Assembly (NCBI GenBank): GCA_950295325.1
Contig: OX485805.1
Location: 3,348,501 to 3,412,500 of the forward strand
Direction: 5' to 3'
Length of the DNA: 64,000 nucleotides
Source of the DNA: Polytrichum commune
Lineage: Eukaryota; Streptophyta; Polytrichopsida; Polytrichales; Polytrichaceae
This document shows positions 23,640 to 39,552 of this stretch, in pieces. The stretch's first letter is position 1; every line of letters begins with the position of its first letter. Under the pieces are notes generated by a model that saw nothing but the letters and a program-made list of their open reading frames with translations, was not told the DNA's origin and did no database searches. Made by a program: the position numbers and the translations under genes.

Positions 23640-24445
23640 GCGCTCCCAAAACCTCGCAAAGCCTCCGCCCTCGCAAACACGCCGCAACTCACAAGAACTA
23701 ATTATCTTTCCCTCACATCTTACCATGTGTCAGTCTTACATTGGCTTTCACCCCATGAATCTCACGTGGAAATTACATTCCGGTACTAGGAAGGATGAAT
23801 CAGAGCGCTGCGAGGGTTCCTTGCAGAGCCTCCGAGAGCGCAAGAAGCCGCGATTCACAACAACAAAAAGCGTGTCCCCCTCATAGGTCTACCACGTGTC
23901 GGCGTTAGATTGGCTGATACCTCTTGAATAAACACATGGAACTTGCATTCCGGCAACTTAGTAGAGGCGCCTATTCCTAATCAAGACCCATCAGTAATCT
24001 ATAGATCACCACGATTTCAATACGCTTGGGATCGAATTTCGATAAGGTCGGAACCAATAGTGCCATGACACATGTCCTAGTTTTTGAGTGCTAAAGTGAG
24101 GAGGAATGAGTGGTTATGGCAAGCTCCAGACATTGATAATATATTTGGGCCAACTTTTGGCTTCAAAAATTCACAATAATTTCGTTTTAAAGATTAAACT
24201 TACCCCAAAAAAATTTACAATTTTGCACTGCCTTATACTTCTCAAGATTTGGCGCAAAATCTCATAAGTGATTAGTTATGGATGCCTCTACTCTAATAAT
24301 GATGAAATAGAAGACGGGTTCCTCATAGAGCCTCCACAAGCGCAAGAAGCCATAGTTCATCCTCTACCACGTGTCAGTCTCACATTGATTGAGACATGCT
24401 AAATCCCACGTGGAAACTATGTTCCGGCACTACACTAAAAATTGT
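23640..24445. repeat. Three tandem promoter-side copies upstream of the F-box gene, third displaced by a MITE
   Basis: Copies at about 23640-23790, 23815-23955 and 24315-24430 share GAGCCTCC..GAGCGCAAGAAGCC, CTACCACGTGTC(A/G)G, CATTG(A/G)..GA, CACGTGGAA and TTCCGGCA. Each has two CACGTG or CACGTGG G-box/ABRE-like motifs. A MITE at 23959-24294 sits between copies 2 and 3. Confidence 0.8.
23959..24294. mobile_element. MITE, GTAGAGGCGCCTATT family, copy a
   Basis: It begins TAGTAGAGGCGCCTATTCCTAATCA and ends GTGATTAGTTATGGATGCCTCTACTCT, an inverted pair. The interior shares CCAATAGTGCCATGACACATGTCC and GTGCTAAAGTGAGGAGGAATGAG with copies at 38845-39228, 57287-57680 and 61643-62048. Confidence 0.8.
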
Positions 24446-24816
24446 ACTTAGTGTTGCATGGTGTATTATGTCATTGTGGTAACTTTATTGAAACAAAGTT
24501 TGGTATATGTTGCATCCTAACACTCATGTAATGAAATGTGGTCACCCATTGTGACATGTTTGCTAATCTATCTTTCTTTTCAAAATGCTTTTACAGAACA
24601 GGATTAAGGTTTTTATAGAGCTACCCATAAATTGAAGGATGATTGAAATTTGGATGAAAAATCACTTAGTAAAATCTGTAATTTCCAACATCCTTTACAA
24701 GGAATGATAAACAATGTTAAATTTACATGTAGTATAAGTGACACTACATGGGCAGTTTGTTTGAAAAGTATGAAGAGAATGGCTACGGCCTCGATATGGA
24801 ATTGTTAGTCATCTTA

Positions 24817-25316
24817 GGGCCACTTCACACACGAGACTGAGGGCCCATGACCATTACACTTCAAGCACTCTCATTGGTGGGAAAGGCGGAGCCAGTCCAA
24901 ATTCGCTTCACACTACGCTTGAGGGTTCAATAGAGTATGTGAATGCAAGATGGATGTAAAGTCTACATGGATTCCTACATGGCATCCAATGGACCATGTT
25001 TGATGGTCAATTGGACTATTGTTAAAAACCACCTCTTGGAGATAGGCCTAACACAAAACCAGGAGACCATGACACTCTGAACGCTCACAACCGTTGATTT
25101 ATTCTATTTTATTATGTGTGTAGATACCACATGAATATAATTTCATTGAAATAGCATTTGGTTGAGGGCCCGGTCACATATGACTTCACACTACACTTGA
25201 GGATCCATGACAACACTACATGATTTTGGAGGTGTGTTGGGACGGCCTTCGGACACTTTCTTTTGGGCTCTCACAATTTCATGGTCACGGCTCATGGCTC
25301 GTGTGTGAAGTGGCCC
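24817..25316. mobile_element. Tourist-like MITE, GGGCCACTTCACAC family, with TTA target duplication
   Basis: A 500-bp element begins GGGCCACTTCACACACGAG and ends GTGTGTGAAGTGGCCC. It is flanked by TTA on both sides (24814-24816 and 25317-25319), the 3-bp target duplication expected of PIF/Harbinger-type MITEs. Related copies lie at 36829-37306, 55591-56641 and 59200-59712. It has no coding capacity. Confidence 0.85.
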
Positions 25317-26019
25317 TTATACTAATGGCTTGTTTAAAACCCTAGTACCTTCAAAAGTAACGAAATTGTTCTAAAACCCCTTCCCCACCTGGTCTTAGCT
25401 AAGACCAGGTCTTAAGGCTAAAACCGCCTTTAGTGCCGGGCATTGGGTGGTACTGTATAAAGGTAGGCTTGGAAAGCCTGTACAGGCTGGGCCCTAATAC
25501 CCGGCCTGGTATTAGCTTAAGACTTTAACGACCTTCTTCACCTACGACCTTCACTAACGGGTTTATCCCAGCTTTCCGGCGTCGAAGCAAACTGTAAATC
25601 TGAAGCGGGCACATAGATAAAACGCAGGATTTTTCGGGAATCTGTAACGGCTTTCTAACTGCCATTCCAGACTGCGTGAACTCTTGCGGCCAACGGCAGG
25701 GTGATCGCTGAAACCACAGGGTTTAAGGGTCCTTCATAAGTAAACCGGTGCCGCAATCCACAAAAAATTTCTGGGCCTATGATTATATCGTTGGTGAGTG
25801 TTAAGTGTTTCGGCGGAAATTTGCGAGTTCCAATAGCCTGGGTGAGCTCAAGTGAAATTTGTGAGCCCAAGAGAAGGTTAGGAGCGCATCAGTGTTGGGT
25901 GTTCGCCGGGCTGCACTTCTCGCAGACCCGAGCTCTGTTCGCAGACGCCTCCTCCGAAAACTGCCGCCTTCGGCGCTTGTGACTGTGAATTTGGGTTTAG
26001 CCGTATGTGTGGGTGCAGG

Positions 26020-26170
26020 GTCCCTCACCTGTAATTGGGTAGCCTCTGTAAATTGGGTAGCCTCTGGAATTTCAGTAGCTTCTGTAATTCGATAGCCTCT
26101 GCAATTCGGTAGTCTCTGCAATTCGGTAGCATCTGGAATTTCGGCGCCTCTGCAATTCAATCTGTCCCCG
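26020..26170. repeat. Short tandem repeats near the transposon left end
   Basis: About seven degenerate 18-21-bp units of the form GTAATTGGGTAGCCTCT / GCAATTCGGTAGTCTCT lie side by side. Subterminal repeats in such elements may bind the element-encoded proteins, but that is inference. Confidence 0.75.
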
Positions 26171-26702
26171 CAATCTGCAATTTCGGCGCCCCTCTTCCCC
26201 TTCCCAGCATTCGGCGCTACCAATTTCGCAGCCTGCTGCTCGTGGCCGAACCTCCCAGTATTGTTAGCTCATTCCGAAGCTCCTGTTAGCAGTCATGTAA
26301 CTCCCTCTCACTGGGTGCTGCCCATTTGCCGCCCTGCCTACTCCGATATTCAACACTGTTCTGTAGAAGCAGGGTTTCCAAACAATAACAGAGTCAATCC
26401 CTTTTTGCTCATACAGTGCAGTTCCCGATCCAATATATTGTTTTCAGATTCGCAAAAAAAACCAGAGTGTGGGGGAGCTGCCATAGCCACTGCCCAGAAG
26501 GTTGAGGTTGGAGGGTTTAAGGGCAACGTTGTCAACAAGACCTTGTGAAGTAATGATGACTATGGGTGGGTTGGGTGTTTAGAAGTGGGTTAATTGCTTC
26601 GGGGTGGTCCAATATTTGGATGACAAACAAGGTTTTACCTTAATGAAACAAAATTTTAATGTTGGTATTCTCATATTTATGATTGCAATTTCATGTGCAG
26701 GT

Positions 26703-28055
26703 ATGGATGGAGTTAATGATCCTGTAGAGCTCCTTTCTATTGTCTCGGCATTATTAATGATTCTTCTTAATGCCCACAATCTCCTAGTTGTGGCCTCCAT
26801 CCCTAATGAACCTCCCGCACATGACGATTTTAATGTGGATATGGAAGAGGGTGTGAGTCACATGCACAACATCCATTGCACCTCAATAGCCGCATTATAC
26901 TCCTTTCAACTATGGAATAACCTTCTACTAGGTGATCATGAATTACGGTATTGGGTGAAGCCACGATCTACTACATGGTTTTCTAGATTTGTCATTGAGG
27001 AGTACGATGACGACCGATGGTCCTCTTTGTTTAGGATGACCAAAGCGTCCGTTTTTGAACTCTCCCACCAACTTCGGCCTTTTATTGAAAAACAAAATAC
27101 TAACTACCGACTTGCAATTCCCGTTGTGGTACGTGTTGCATGTACGCTATTAAAGTTAGCACATGCAACTAATACGCGATTGTGTTCGGAACTATTTGCC
27201 ATTGGTCCCTCAACGGTGTCTAATGTGGTACATGATACATGTCGTGCTATTAACCTTGCCTTACGTCATGAAATTGCTTGGCCGATTGGAAACCGCCTTC
27301 TTCAAGTTCAAAATGATTTTAAGGTCTTGTGTGGATTGCCCGCCGTAAGTGGCGTTATTGATGGCACCCACATCCATATTTCCAAACCTAGGGTAGGCCC
27401 CGAGGATTACTTTTATTTCAAAACTCATGGTTATACAATGAATTGCCAAGCCGTAGTTGATAGTAGGAAGGTCTTTTTAGATTTGTTTTTAGGCATGCCC
27501 GGTTCGACCAATGATGCTAGGATGCTTCGACGCTCTAGCCTTTACCAACTTGCTATGAGAGGTGAATTATTTTCTCCATCCCTAGTTAGAGATGGATTTC
27601 CACCCTATCTTTTGGGTGACTCGGGGTACCCAAATCTATCTTGGTTAGTGACACCGCACCGTGGTAATAACCTCACTATGTTAGAAGCCCTCTATAATAG
27701 GAAACTACGTAGGGGTAGGGGGGTTGTGGAAAATGCCTTTGGGATTTTGAAAACGACTTGGAGAGAACTCTTAATAAAATCCGACCTTAATGTTGTGTAT
27801 ATGCCCGATGTTATTACCGCGTGTGCTATATTGCACAATATTCTAAGAAAACAAGTGAATGAAGATTTGGAGGCTTTGGGCGCTATGGTCAACAATGGAG
27901 GAGTGGAGGATGATGATGTTGATGCCTATTCGGATTCGGAAATTTATAATGCTTGTGATGACGGGGAACCCCATAGTAGAATTATAAATGACGGAGATGA
28001 ACTTCAACGTTTATTAGCCTTTTATCTAGGATCCCAAAGAGGTATAATAACATGA
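26703..28055 (+). CDS. PIF/Harbinger transposase (HARBI1-like, DDE_Tnp_4)
   Basis: An ORF of 450 residues from the ATG at 26703. The frame is open further upstream (another ATG at 26643), but a strong acceptor (tttcatgtgcag|GTATGG) sits right before 26703, suggesting an upstream non-coding exon. The catalytic core is intact: D220 in VIDGTHI, D306 in LGDSGYP and E343 in VVENAFGILK. Also present are the family's GMPGSTNDARML and LLGDSGYPNLSWLVTP. An N-terminal helical region contains a helix-turn-helix-like segment (GPSTVSNVVHDTC). The enzyme would cut and join the element at TAA/TTA targets, together with its Myb-like partner. No frameshift or stop is seen, so it could be active. Confidence 0.93.
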   Translation: MDGVNDPVELLSIVSALLMILLNAHNLLVVASIPNEPPAHDDFNVDMEEGVSHMHNIHCTSIAALYSFQLWNNLLLGDHELRYWVKPRSTTWFSRFVIEEYDDDRWSSLFRMTKASVFELSHQLRPFIEKQNTNYRLAIPVVVRVACTLLKLAHATNTRLCSELFAIGPSTVSNVVHDTCRAINLALRHEIAWPIGNRLLQVQNDFKVLCGLPAVSGVIDGTHIHISKPRVGPEDYFYFKTHGYTMNCQAVVDSRKVFLDLFLGMPGSTNDARMLRRSSLYQLAMRGELFSPSLVRDGFPPYLLGDSGYPNLSWLVTPHRGNNLTMLEALYNRKLRRGRGVVENAFGILKTTWRELLIKSDLNVVYMPDVITACAILHNILRKQVNEDLEALGAMVNNGGVEDDDVDAYSDSEIYNACDDGEPHSRIINDGDELQRLLAFYLGSQRGIIT

Positions 28056-28369
28056 CCTTAGTTTACCTTTGGGAGAGTTATATATTATAGTACTTCTAGT
28101 GAAGCCTTATGGTTGTCAATGATACAATATAGTGTAGAAAAGTTGGTTATCAATCTAGTCTTTTGATGTATACATAATTTTCATTTATTATAATATATGC
28201 ATTATTTACATCGCATATGACCTTTAAACATATGTACAAAGTTTGAATACAAACACCACCATCCATATAGACTTCATTCATTGTATGTCTTCAAATGCAT
28301 TCAATATGGATTCATAGAATATGTTAATGTTACCTTCTCTAAATGTTACCTTCTCTAAATGCTATCTTC

Positions 28370-30520
28370 AAATTCATTCTATTAATGTTACCTTTTATAA
28401 ATGTTATCTTTCTTCTAGTCCCCACATATTGCACACTATAAATGTTAAACATGTTTAGTGTTATCAAAATGGTACACTATTCTTTTGAGACTTGACTATA
28501 TAAACGTTAACGAATGAACTATAACCCCAATCACTAGAAGAAAGCTTATCCATTTCAACCGGCCTTGCGACTAGGTTATGGCGACTCGCACCCAAAATAT
28601 GCATAAACAAATCAATTTGGTTGGCACCCGGGGGGCACCCATGGGTGCCCCCCGGGTGCCAACCAAATTGATTTGTTTATGCATTTTCCCACCCACGAGT
28701 CGCGATGGCCTAGGTTGAAATGGACAAGTTTTCTTTTAGTGAATATGGATGATAAAACCACACCTTCAAAATCATTCCCCTCTCTCTCTTCTAGATTTGT
28801 AAACCTCATATCGAAGCAAGTTTTGATTGGGTATGCTATTTTATGAATGGTATTATCTCACTAGGACTCTTCACAATTGCTTATATTTATAAATGCTAAG
28901 ATATGTATATTGCAAAAATAACTAATTTTATAGTTGTCAATTGTTAACACACTATAAGAAAATGGATGTCGAAATGATAGCCCAATTCCATGGTTCTAGA
29001 GATGGTTCTATTCCATGCAATTATAGAGTTTATAAATAACAAGCATGAAATATTGTAATGAAATTTTAGAATGAATATGTAGGAGTCATGGAAGATGTAG
29101 TACGTAGTGACTAATGTCACTAATTCCTTAATGGGACTTTAGTCACATTACTCACATCGCACTAACTTCATTGTCAATTTAGCGAAGACAAGTGAAAACG
29201 AGCATGACAAAGGGAAATGAAGATGGAAAAAATAACCAACACAAAATACACAACAAACACCCTGATAATCATTATGAAGCAGGCAAAAGCCCATGACAAA
29301 CAAATGTATAAAAAAACCCATAGTTGTATGCAACATGATGGAACAAGGCTAAAACTTTGAGTAACACTATTATGGGTGGACTTGGATCTAAGAATACACA
29401 CCAAAAGGACACGTGTTTTCATAGAGATTGGATTGCATTCTAGAAATATGCTAACGATGTTAGTTTCAATAATCAACATCATTGGGAAGACGAACCTAAC
29501 AACTTCATCAATAAGCACGAGAATTTTCATTTTCTCAATCAATAAGAAATTGATATGAGCTTCAAGATTAAGAGGTAAATGTCTCCATGCATGATTTAAA
29601 TGTAATTTTACGAAAGGTAAAATCTCACAAGAATATTTTACTATTGGTTATATCTACAAAAGTTAAGATTTGTATAATTGCGTCAAAAACTTATTTAGAG
29701 TTGTTCACTTTGATCCACTCCCGAGTGTTAACTTTTATAGAGGGTACACTGTATTAGTGTATACTACATTAAATATTCTTGAAATAAAGTTCATGTTTTC
29801 ACCTTTCCCCCTAAACTAGTGTACTTGGGAGTCATTTGCAAATACTTTTATAAAATTTATAGTTATGTAGGAATTTAATGGAACCCATAAGTACAAAGCC
29901 GAAACAAACTTATCACGCAAGATGTGCAATAAGGAAGACAAGCATGTAGACATTGTCCTTACATGATGGGATTTCAATTTAATAATATGATAATCACAAG
30001 TACGTTTACATAGAAGTGAAAGTGGCAAGCTCATGTTACAAAATATCTACATTGAAGGATTGTAAAAGCCACATATATTGTTTAGTGTACCCTCTATAGA
30101 GTTAAACCCTCAAGTGGATGAAAGTGAACACTTGTAGAAGTTGTAACAATTAACAACTATAAAGTAACGATTTTTTGCAATATACAAATGTTAACATTTG
30201 TGAATATAACCAATTGTAAAGAGACCTAGAGATATATTATTATTCATTAAATTGCCAAACCCAATCAAAACTTTATTTTATATGAAGTTTACCAATCTCA
30301 AAGAGATAGAGGGGAATCAAGTTTGAGGTGTGGTTTTATCTTCCACATTATGGTTGTATTACATTCGTTAACATTTATAGAGTCAAGTTTCAAAAGAATG
30401 GTGTACCATTTTCAAAACATTAATATGTTTAACATTTATAGTGTGCAATATGAGGGGACTAGAAGAAAGATAACATTTAGAGAAGGTAACACTCATATGT
30501 ATAACATTAATAGAGGGTGG
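28370..30520. repeat. Large inverted repeat between the two transposon genes
   Basis: The left arm (about 28370-28950) and right arm (about 30150-30520) are reverse complements. Both contain TATTGCACACTATAAATGTTAAACAT, CGTTAACGAATG, TTTTGATTGGGT and TATATTGCAAAAA. The left arm is interrupted by a 210-bp MITE that the right arm lacks. A third copy of the arm's inner end lies at about 29640-29765 and pairs with 30080-30215. The inner ends share GAGGGTACACT and CACTTT.ATCCACT. This is most simply a fold-back element nested in the Harbinger transposon. Confidence 0.75.
28532..28741. mobile_element. Foldback CACTA-ended MITE with AAT target duplication
   Basis: A 210-bp element begins CACTAGAAGAAAGCTTATCC and ends GGACAAGTTTTCTTTTAGTG. 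It is flanked by AAT on both sides (28529-28531 and 28742-28744). CACTA ends and a 3-bp duplication suggest a CACTA-type non-autonomous element. Its centre is an 82-bp perfect palindrome (28601-28682), with the dyad between 28641 and 28642. Confidence 0.8.
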
Positions 30521-30630
30521 ACAATATTTAGGCAAGGTCATAACATCAAAAGGAAAAAAATGCTTATATTTAAATTTGTATTATATGCTTGAACTATTAC
30601 AAAAGAGAACACCCTATTAGCACACATAAT

Positions 30631-32598
30631 CTAAGGAGCCTCATTACTAGGTTCCGGGGAGGAAGCCCTCCGGGGAAAGTCATTGTGGCCCCTCAAACCT
30701 AGAGACAACACGCTAGAAATATTTCCTAGAGCTTTCACTATTTCTCCTTGTTTTAGAATCGCAAGGCGGGCGTTGTCGGCCGCAAGTAGACTTTGTTCAT
30801 ACACACGCATGTCACGTTCGCGTTGATACGCCATTTGCTCCGAAAAAAGTCGAAGTTGCACCTCTAATTTATTAGATTCTGTTTCTTTTGTCACGGATGT
30901 CATTTCCCTCATTGTGGTTGCAATAGCCTCCCCGGATGATTTAGCAACCTCTAGTAATGCCGATACTCCTACGGAAGACTTCTTCCTAATGGCCGTATTA
31001 GCAATTCTCCGTTTCGTAATGGAATGTGACGAGTCGGATAACAACACGGTACTCCCTTTTGGAGGAGGGGTAACTCCATACAATGGAGTACCATTTGGGA
31101 CACTCACCCCACCTAAAGGGTTAAGTCCTTGGCGGGACAACAAGGAGGGAGGTACCGGCCTAATGGGGGATCCATCCAACGGGTCACAATCCGTTGGAGG
31201 ATCTCTACTATCAATAACTTTTTTTCACTTGGTCAATATTTGGAGTAACATCCAAGCCTTCAATACTTGGCTCATTAATACTAAGGTCTACGACCTCTAC
31301 ATCATCCTCCATACTATCAAACTCCCCATGTGGAAACACATCATCATGGGGATTCAACAAATCCCGAACATAAGGTGGTTGAATTTGGGGCCTACGCCCA
31401 AACCACTCATGAATTTTTACATATATTTCTTTAGAAAAGGCTTTTGGTAATTTCTCCGCGGTAATTTCATTAGGGCTTAGTATCCAATAGTCCTCATTAT
31501 TTATACCCATGCGAGCATGGTAATCCGCAACACGGCGGTAATCGGGTAGGAGTAGGTGCCACTTACCCTTACAAGCCATACCATCACGGTAATGGGTAGA
31601 GAAACCGGAAGACATTATCTTATCCGAGATGCGGCTCCATTTCGTGACCTCGGAATCCATGAGGTCACGCCCATCAATTGCGTCAAGTTCTTCTAGGAAT
31701 TCCTCTCGTTTTGCGTCCACAAGCGCTATCATCTCATTCAAACTCCAATTTGGCCGCCTATCCCTACGTGCCTTTTGAGAATTCTCCCCTTGTGAATCAG
31801 AGGTAGATGGCCGCTTGCCGCGACTACGTGCGGGAGAAGCCATCGGAGCATGTTGTTGACGGCCCATACCTACCAAAATTATTATAAATTATAAATTTCC
31901 AATACATTTACCAACAAAGTGCCCCCCCTCCTAAACAGTTTCAAATATATACAATTTCAGTTTTGTTAATGAACACCAAATATGAATTCCAGCTTTTTCA
32001 AAACGCAGCTTAAACAGTTCACCCAAAAAACAGAGTAGTGAGCACACAGTGCACCCTAAACCTCTCTGTAACCAACCCCCTTCGGTGTACAGTGCAAAAG
32101 AAACCTCTCTATAACCAGCCCCTTCGGTGTACAGTGCAAAAGAAACCTCTCTGTAACCTACCCCCTTCGGTGTCCAGTGCAAAAAAACCTCTCTGTAACC
32201 AGCCCCTTCGGTGTACAGTGCAAAAAAACCTCTCTGTAGCATAGCCCCTTCGGTGTACACTGCCTTGTATCTTCAAGCAGGGATGGTTTCCAGGGCAGTT
32301 CAATCTGCAGCTAAACCCCAAAACCGGTATCCCTGTGGCCTAATTGCCGCTGTAGCCTAACCGCATCCCCCAGCTGAGCTCCTAATGAGGTGAGCAGTTC
32401 CTTCGAGAGGGGAATTCAGGAGCGGAAGATGAATTCTAAGTGAACACCGAAGGGGCGAAAAAACCAGCAAGCAAGCAAGCACTGAGAAAAAAAAAGTGTA
32501 AGTGCAGGTGAGTGGGACTCACCAAGGTGGGCGCCGAAGGGGGCATTAGGACTTGTGGGAACTCCACCGAAGGCCCAACCGCCACTGGGAGCTGCCAT
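30631..32598 (-). pseudogene. Harbinger Myb/SANT-like partner protein, frameshifted
   Basis: Minus-strand exon 1 (32523-32598, MAAPSGGW...GAHL, donor CTTG|gtgagt) joins in phase 1 to exon 2 starting at 31869 (ttggtag|GTATGGG). Exon 2 encodes a basic stretch, then a trihelix/SANT-like domain (RPNWSLNEMIALVDAKREEF ... KWSRISDKIMSSG ... CKGKWHLLLPDYRRV), as in the second protein of plant PIF elements. This partner is known to bind transposon ends and help import the transposase. At 31219-31225 the coding strand has seven A; the reading frame ends just after, and the following 182 codons (30631-31179) continue in another frame with a Gln/Glu-rich coiled-coil region. One base too many in the A run explains this. 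It may be a true mutation, a sequencing error or a slippage site. The intron holds a 41-bp tandem repeat. Confidence 0.75.
32061..32270. repeat. 41-42-bp tandem repeat, five copies, in the Myb-like gene intron
   Basis: Copies start at about 32061, 32104, 32146, 32188 and 32229. The unit is CCTCTCTGTAACCAGCCCCT followed by TCGGTGTACAGTGCAAAAGAAA. The copies are nearly identical, implying recent expansion. The unit is not a multiple of three, and the array sits in an inferred intron. Confidence 0.85.
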
Positions 32599-32902
32599 AG
32601 CTTTCTGAGCTCCGATTCAGGTTCGGGCGAAAAAAAAACGGGGAAGCAGGTAACCGATTGGAAGCCTGGCCATCTATAACTTCAGAGTTCGAACAGACAG
32701 TGTACAGGCAGGACCTTCAACCATCAGAGCTATGTTTGAACTCAATGTTTACGCATCCCTTTTAAAGGTGGCCCCCGCTGGATTCGGCGACAGAGACCGT
32801 TGCCTTCAGAACGTTCTGCCAAATTGGATTTCGGCGAAGGGTCTTGCGGTAGCTGTAAGGAATGTGGCTCAATTTTGGGTCTCGCCTGTGATCCTCTCCG
32901 GC

Positions 32903-33330
32903 GAGGTGGTCGCCGATTTCGGCGGATTCTAACTGCCGTTGAATCGGAGCTCAGAAACGACTGTGATTTTGGTTGGGCCTGTAAATTGGCGCAAGGGTTC
33001 GACGGGAGGAATTCACTGAGAATCCTGTGAATGTTGAGTGTAAACTCAGTAGGAGTGGTCGCCGATTTCGGCGTTACAGGAATTCGTTGATATGAGTGTG
33101 AATGGCATTTAAATTCTTGGATGGGCCTGTAAATTTGCGCCCGGCTTGAACAGGAGGAATGTACTGAGAATGTTGGGTTTTTAGTGTAAATCCTCACGCA
33201 GGAGGTGGTCGCCGATTTCGGCGCTTGCAGAGTCCGGTGAATCAGACATGTGAAAATCAATTCAAATTTTTGGATGGGCCTGTAAGTTTGCGCAGGGCTT
33301 CAAACAGTGGTTTCGGCGACGGAAAACTGA
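32903..33330. repeat. About 150-bp subterminal tandem repeat, three copies
   Basis: Each copy has GGTGGTCGCCGATTTCGGCG, then GG.TGGGCCTGTAAATT(G/T)GCGC and GAGAAT.(C/T)TG (last block absent in copy 3). Copies begin near 32903, 33053 and 33203. They lie about 400-850 bp from the right end of the Harbinger element. Confidence 0.75.
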
Positions 33331-33740
33331 GTTTGTCTCGGTGCACTGAGTGCACCGTTGGTCGCAGCGGAGGTAGTTTGTTTTTGCGCTCCGAAAACTG
33401 CCGTTGGAGGCAGCGCGACAACCGGGATGCTGGTTTTTTTTTTGGGTTGGTAAGTTTTAGCGGTAATGTATTGTTTTGTGCGACGATAGCTAAGAGTGAA
33501 CCATGGCCAATCAGGTGGCGTCGTTGCTGCGGCTTAAGGACGCTATGATCCCTCCGCAGTGTTAGGGGCCCCCGGAAGCTTTGGAACTAAGACAGGAGGT
33601 TCGGCAGTAATACACCACCCGAACCTTTGTGCCACCTCAGCCCGGGCCCTAAAACCGGCCCCGGTGAAGAGGCCCAGTTTTAAGAACTTGGTTTTAGCTT
33701 AAAACCCATTGAGATAAAGTCAGGTGGAGAAGGGGTATAA

Positions 33741-34054
33741 GAAAAGGAAAAAGAAACGAAAACTTTATAGAAAAGAAATTGGGCCACATCACGGGTGGCC
33801 CGAGGAATGGGCCGGCCGGGTGACCCCCCAAAATACCGGGTGACCTCCACGGCGGGAGGACTTGGAAGGTTCTTCCCCCGAGAGCGTCGACGCTTTCTGC
33901 AAGACTACGTTACACACACTCGTAAATCCAAGATCGCAATTCGTTGTGGAGGAATCAAGTTCTATTTGCTACGTTGCACACACCATCTCACACAATCCTA
34001 CGAACAAGAAGAAGAAGAAAAGAAGTACAAGGTCAGCTAAAAGAATTTGCAGCC
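33741..34054 (+). promoter_or_regulatory. Short upstream region of the PHYHD1-like gene after the transposon end
   Basis: Only 314 bp separate the transposon's target duplication from the start codon. The segment has an A-rich stretch with CTTTATAGAAAAG near 33764 and a GC-rich block with repeated CCGGGTGACC (33816-33850). The rest is CA/CT-containing sequence that is likely 5-prime UTR. The original distal promoter has been moved 8.4 kb away by the insertion. Confidence 0.4.

Positions 34055-39552
<5,498 letters not shown>

Larger units (their letters stand above)
25375..33737. mobile_element. PIF/Harbinger DNA transposon, 8363 bp, apparently complete
   Basis: The left end (AACCCCTTCCCCACCTG...GGCTAAAACC) and the reverse complement of the right end (TACCCCTTCTCCACCTG...AAGCTAAAACC) are imperfect inverted repeats of about 50 bp. 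TAA flanks both sides (25372-25374 and 33738-33740), matching the TWA target duplications of this superfamily. Inside are the two genes these elements carry: a DDE transposase (+, 26703-28055) and a Myb/SANT-like protein (-, 30631-32598), arranged convergently. Subterminal tandem repeats occur at both ends, and a 24-bp perfect palindrome lies at 25387-25410. The middle has acquired nested MITEs and inverted repeats. The right end lies about 315 bp upstream of the PHYHD1-like start codon. Confidence 0.9.
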
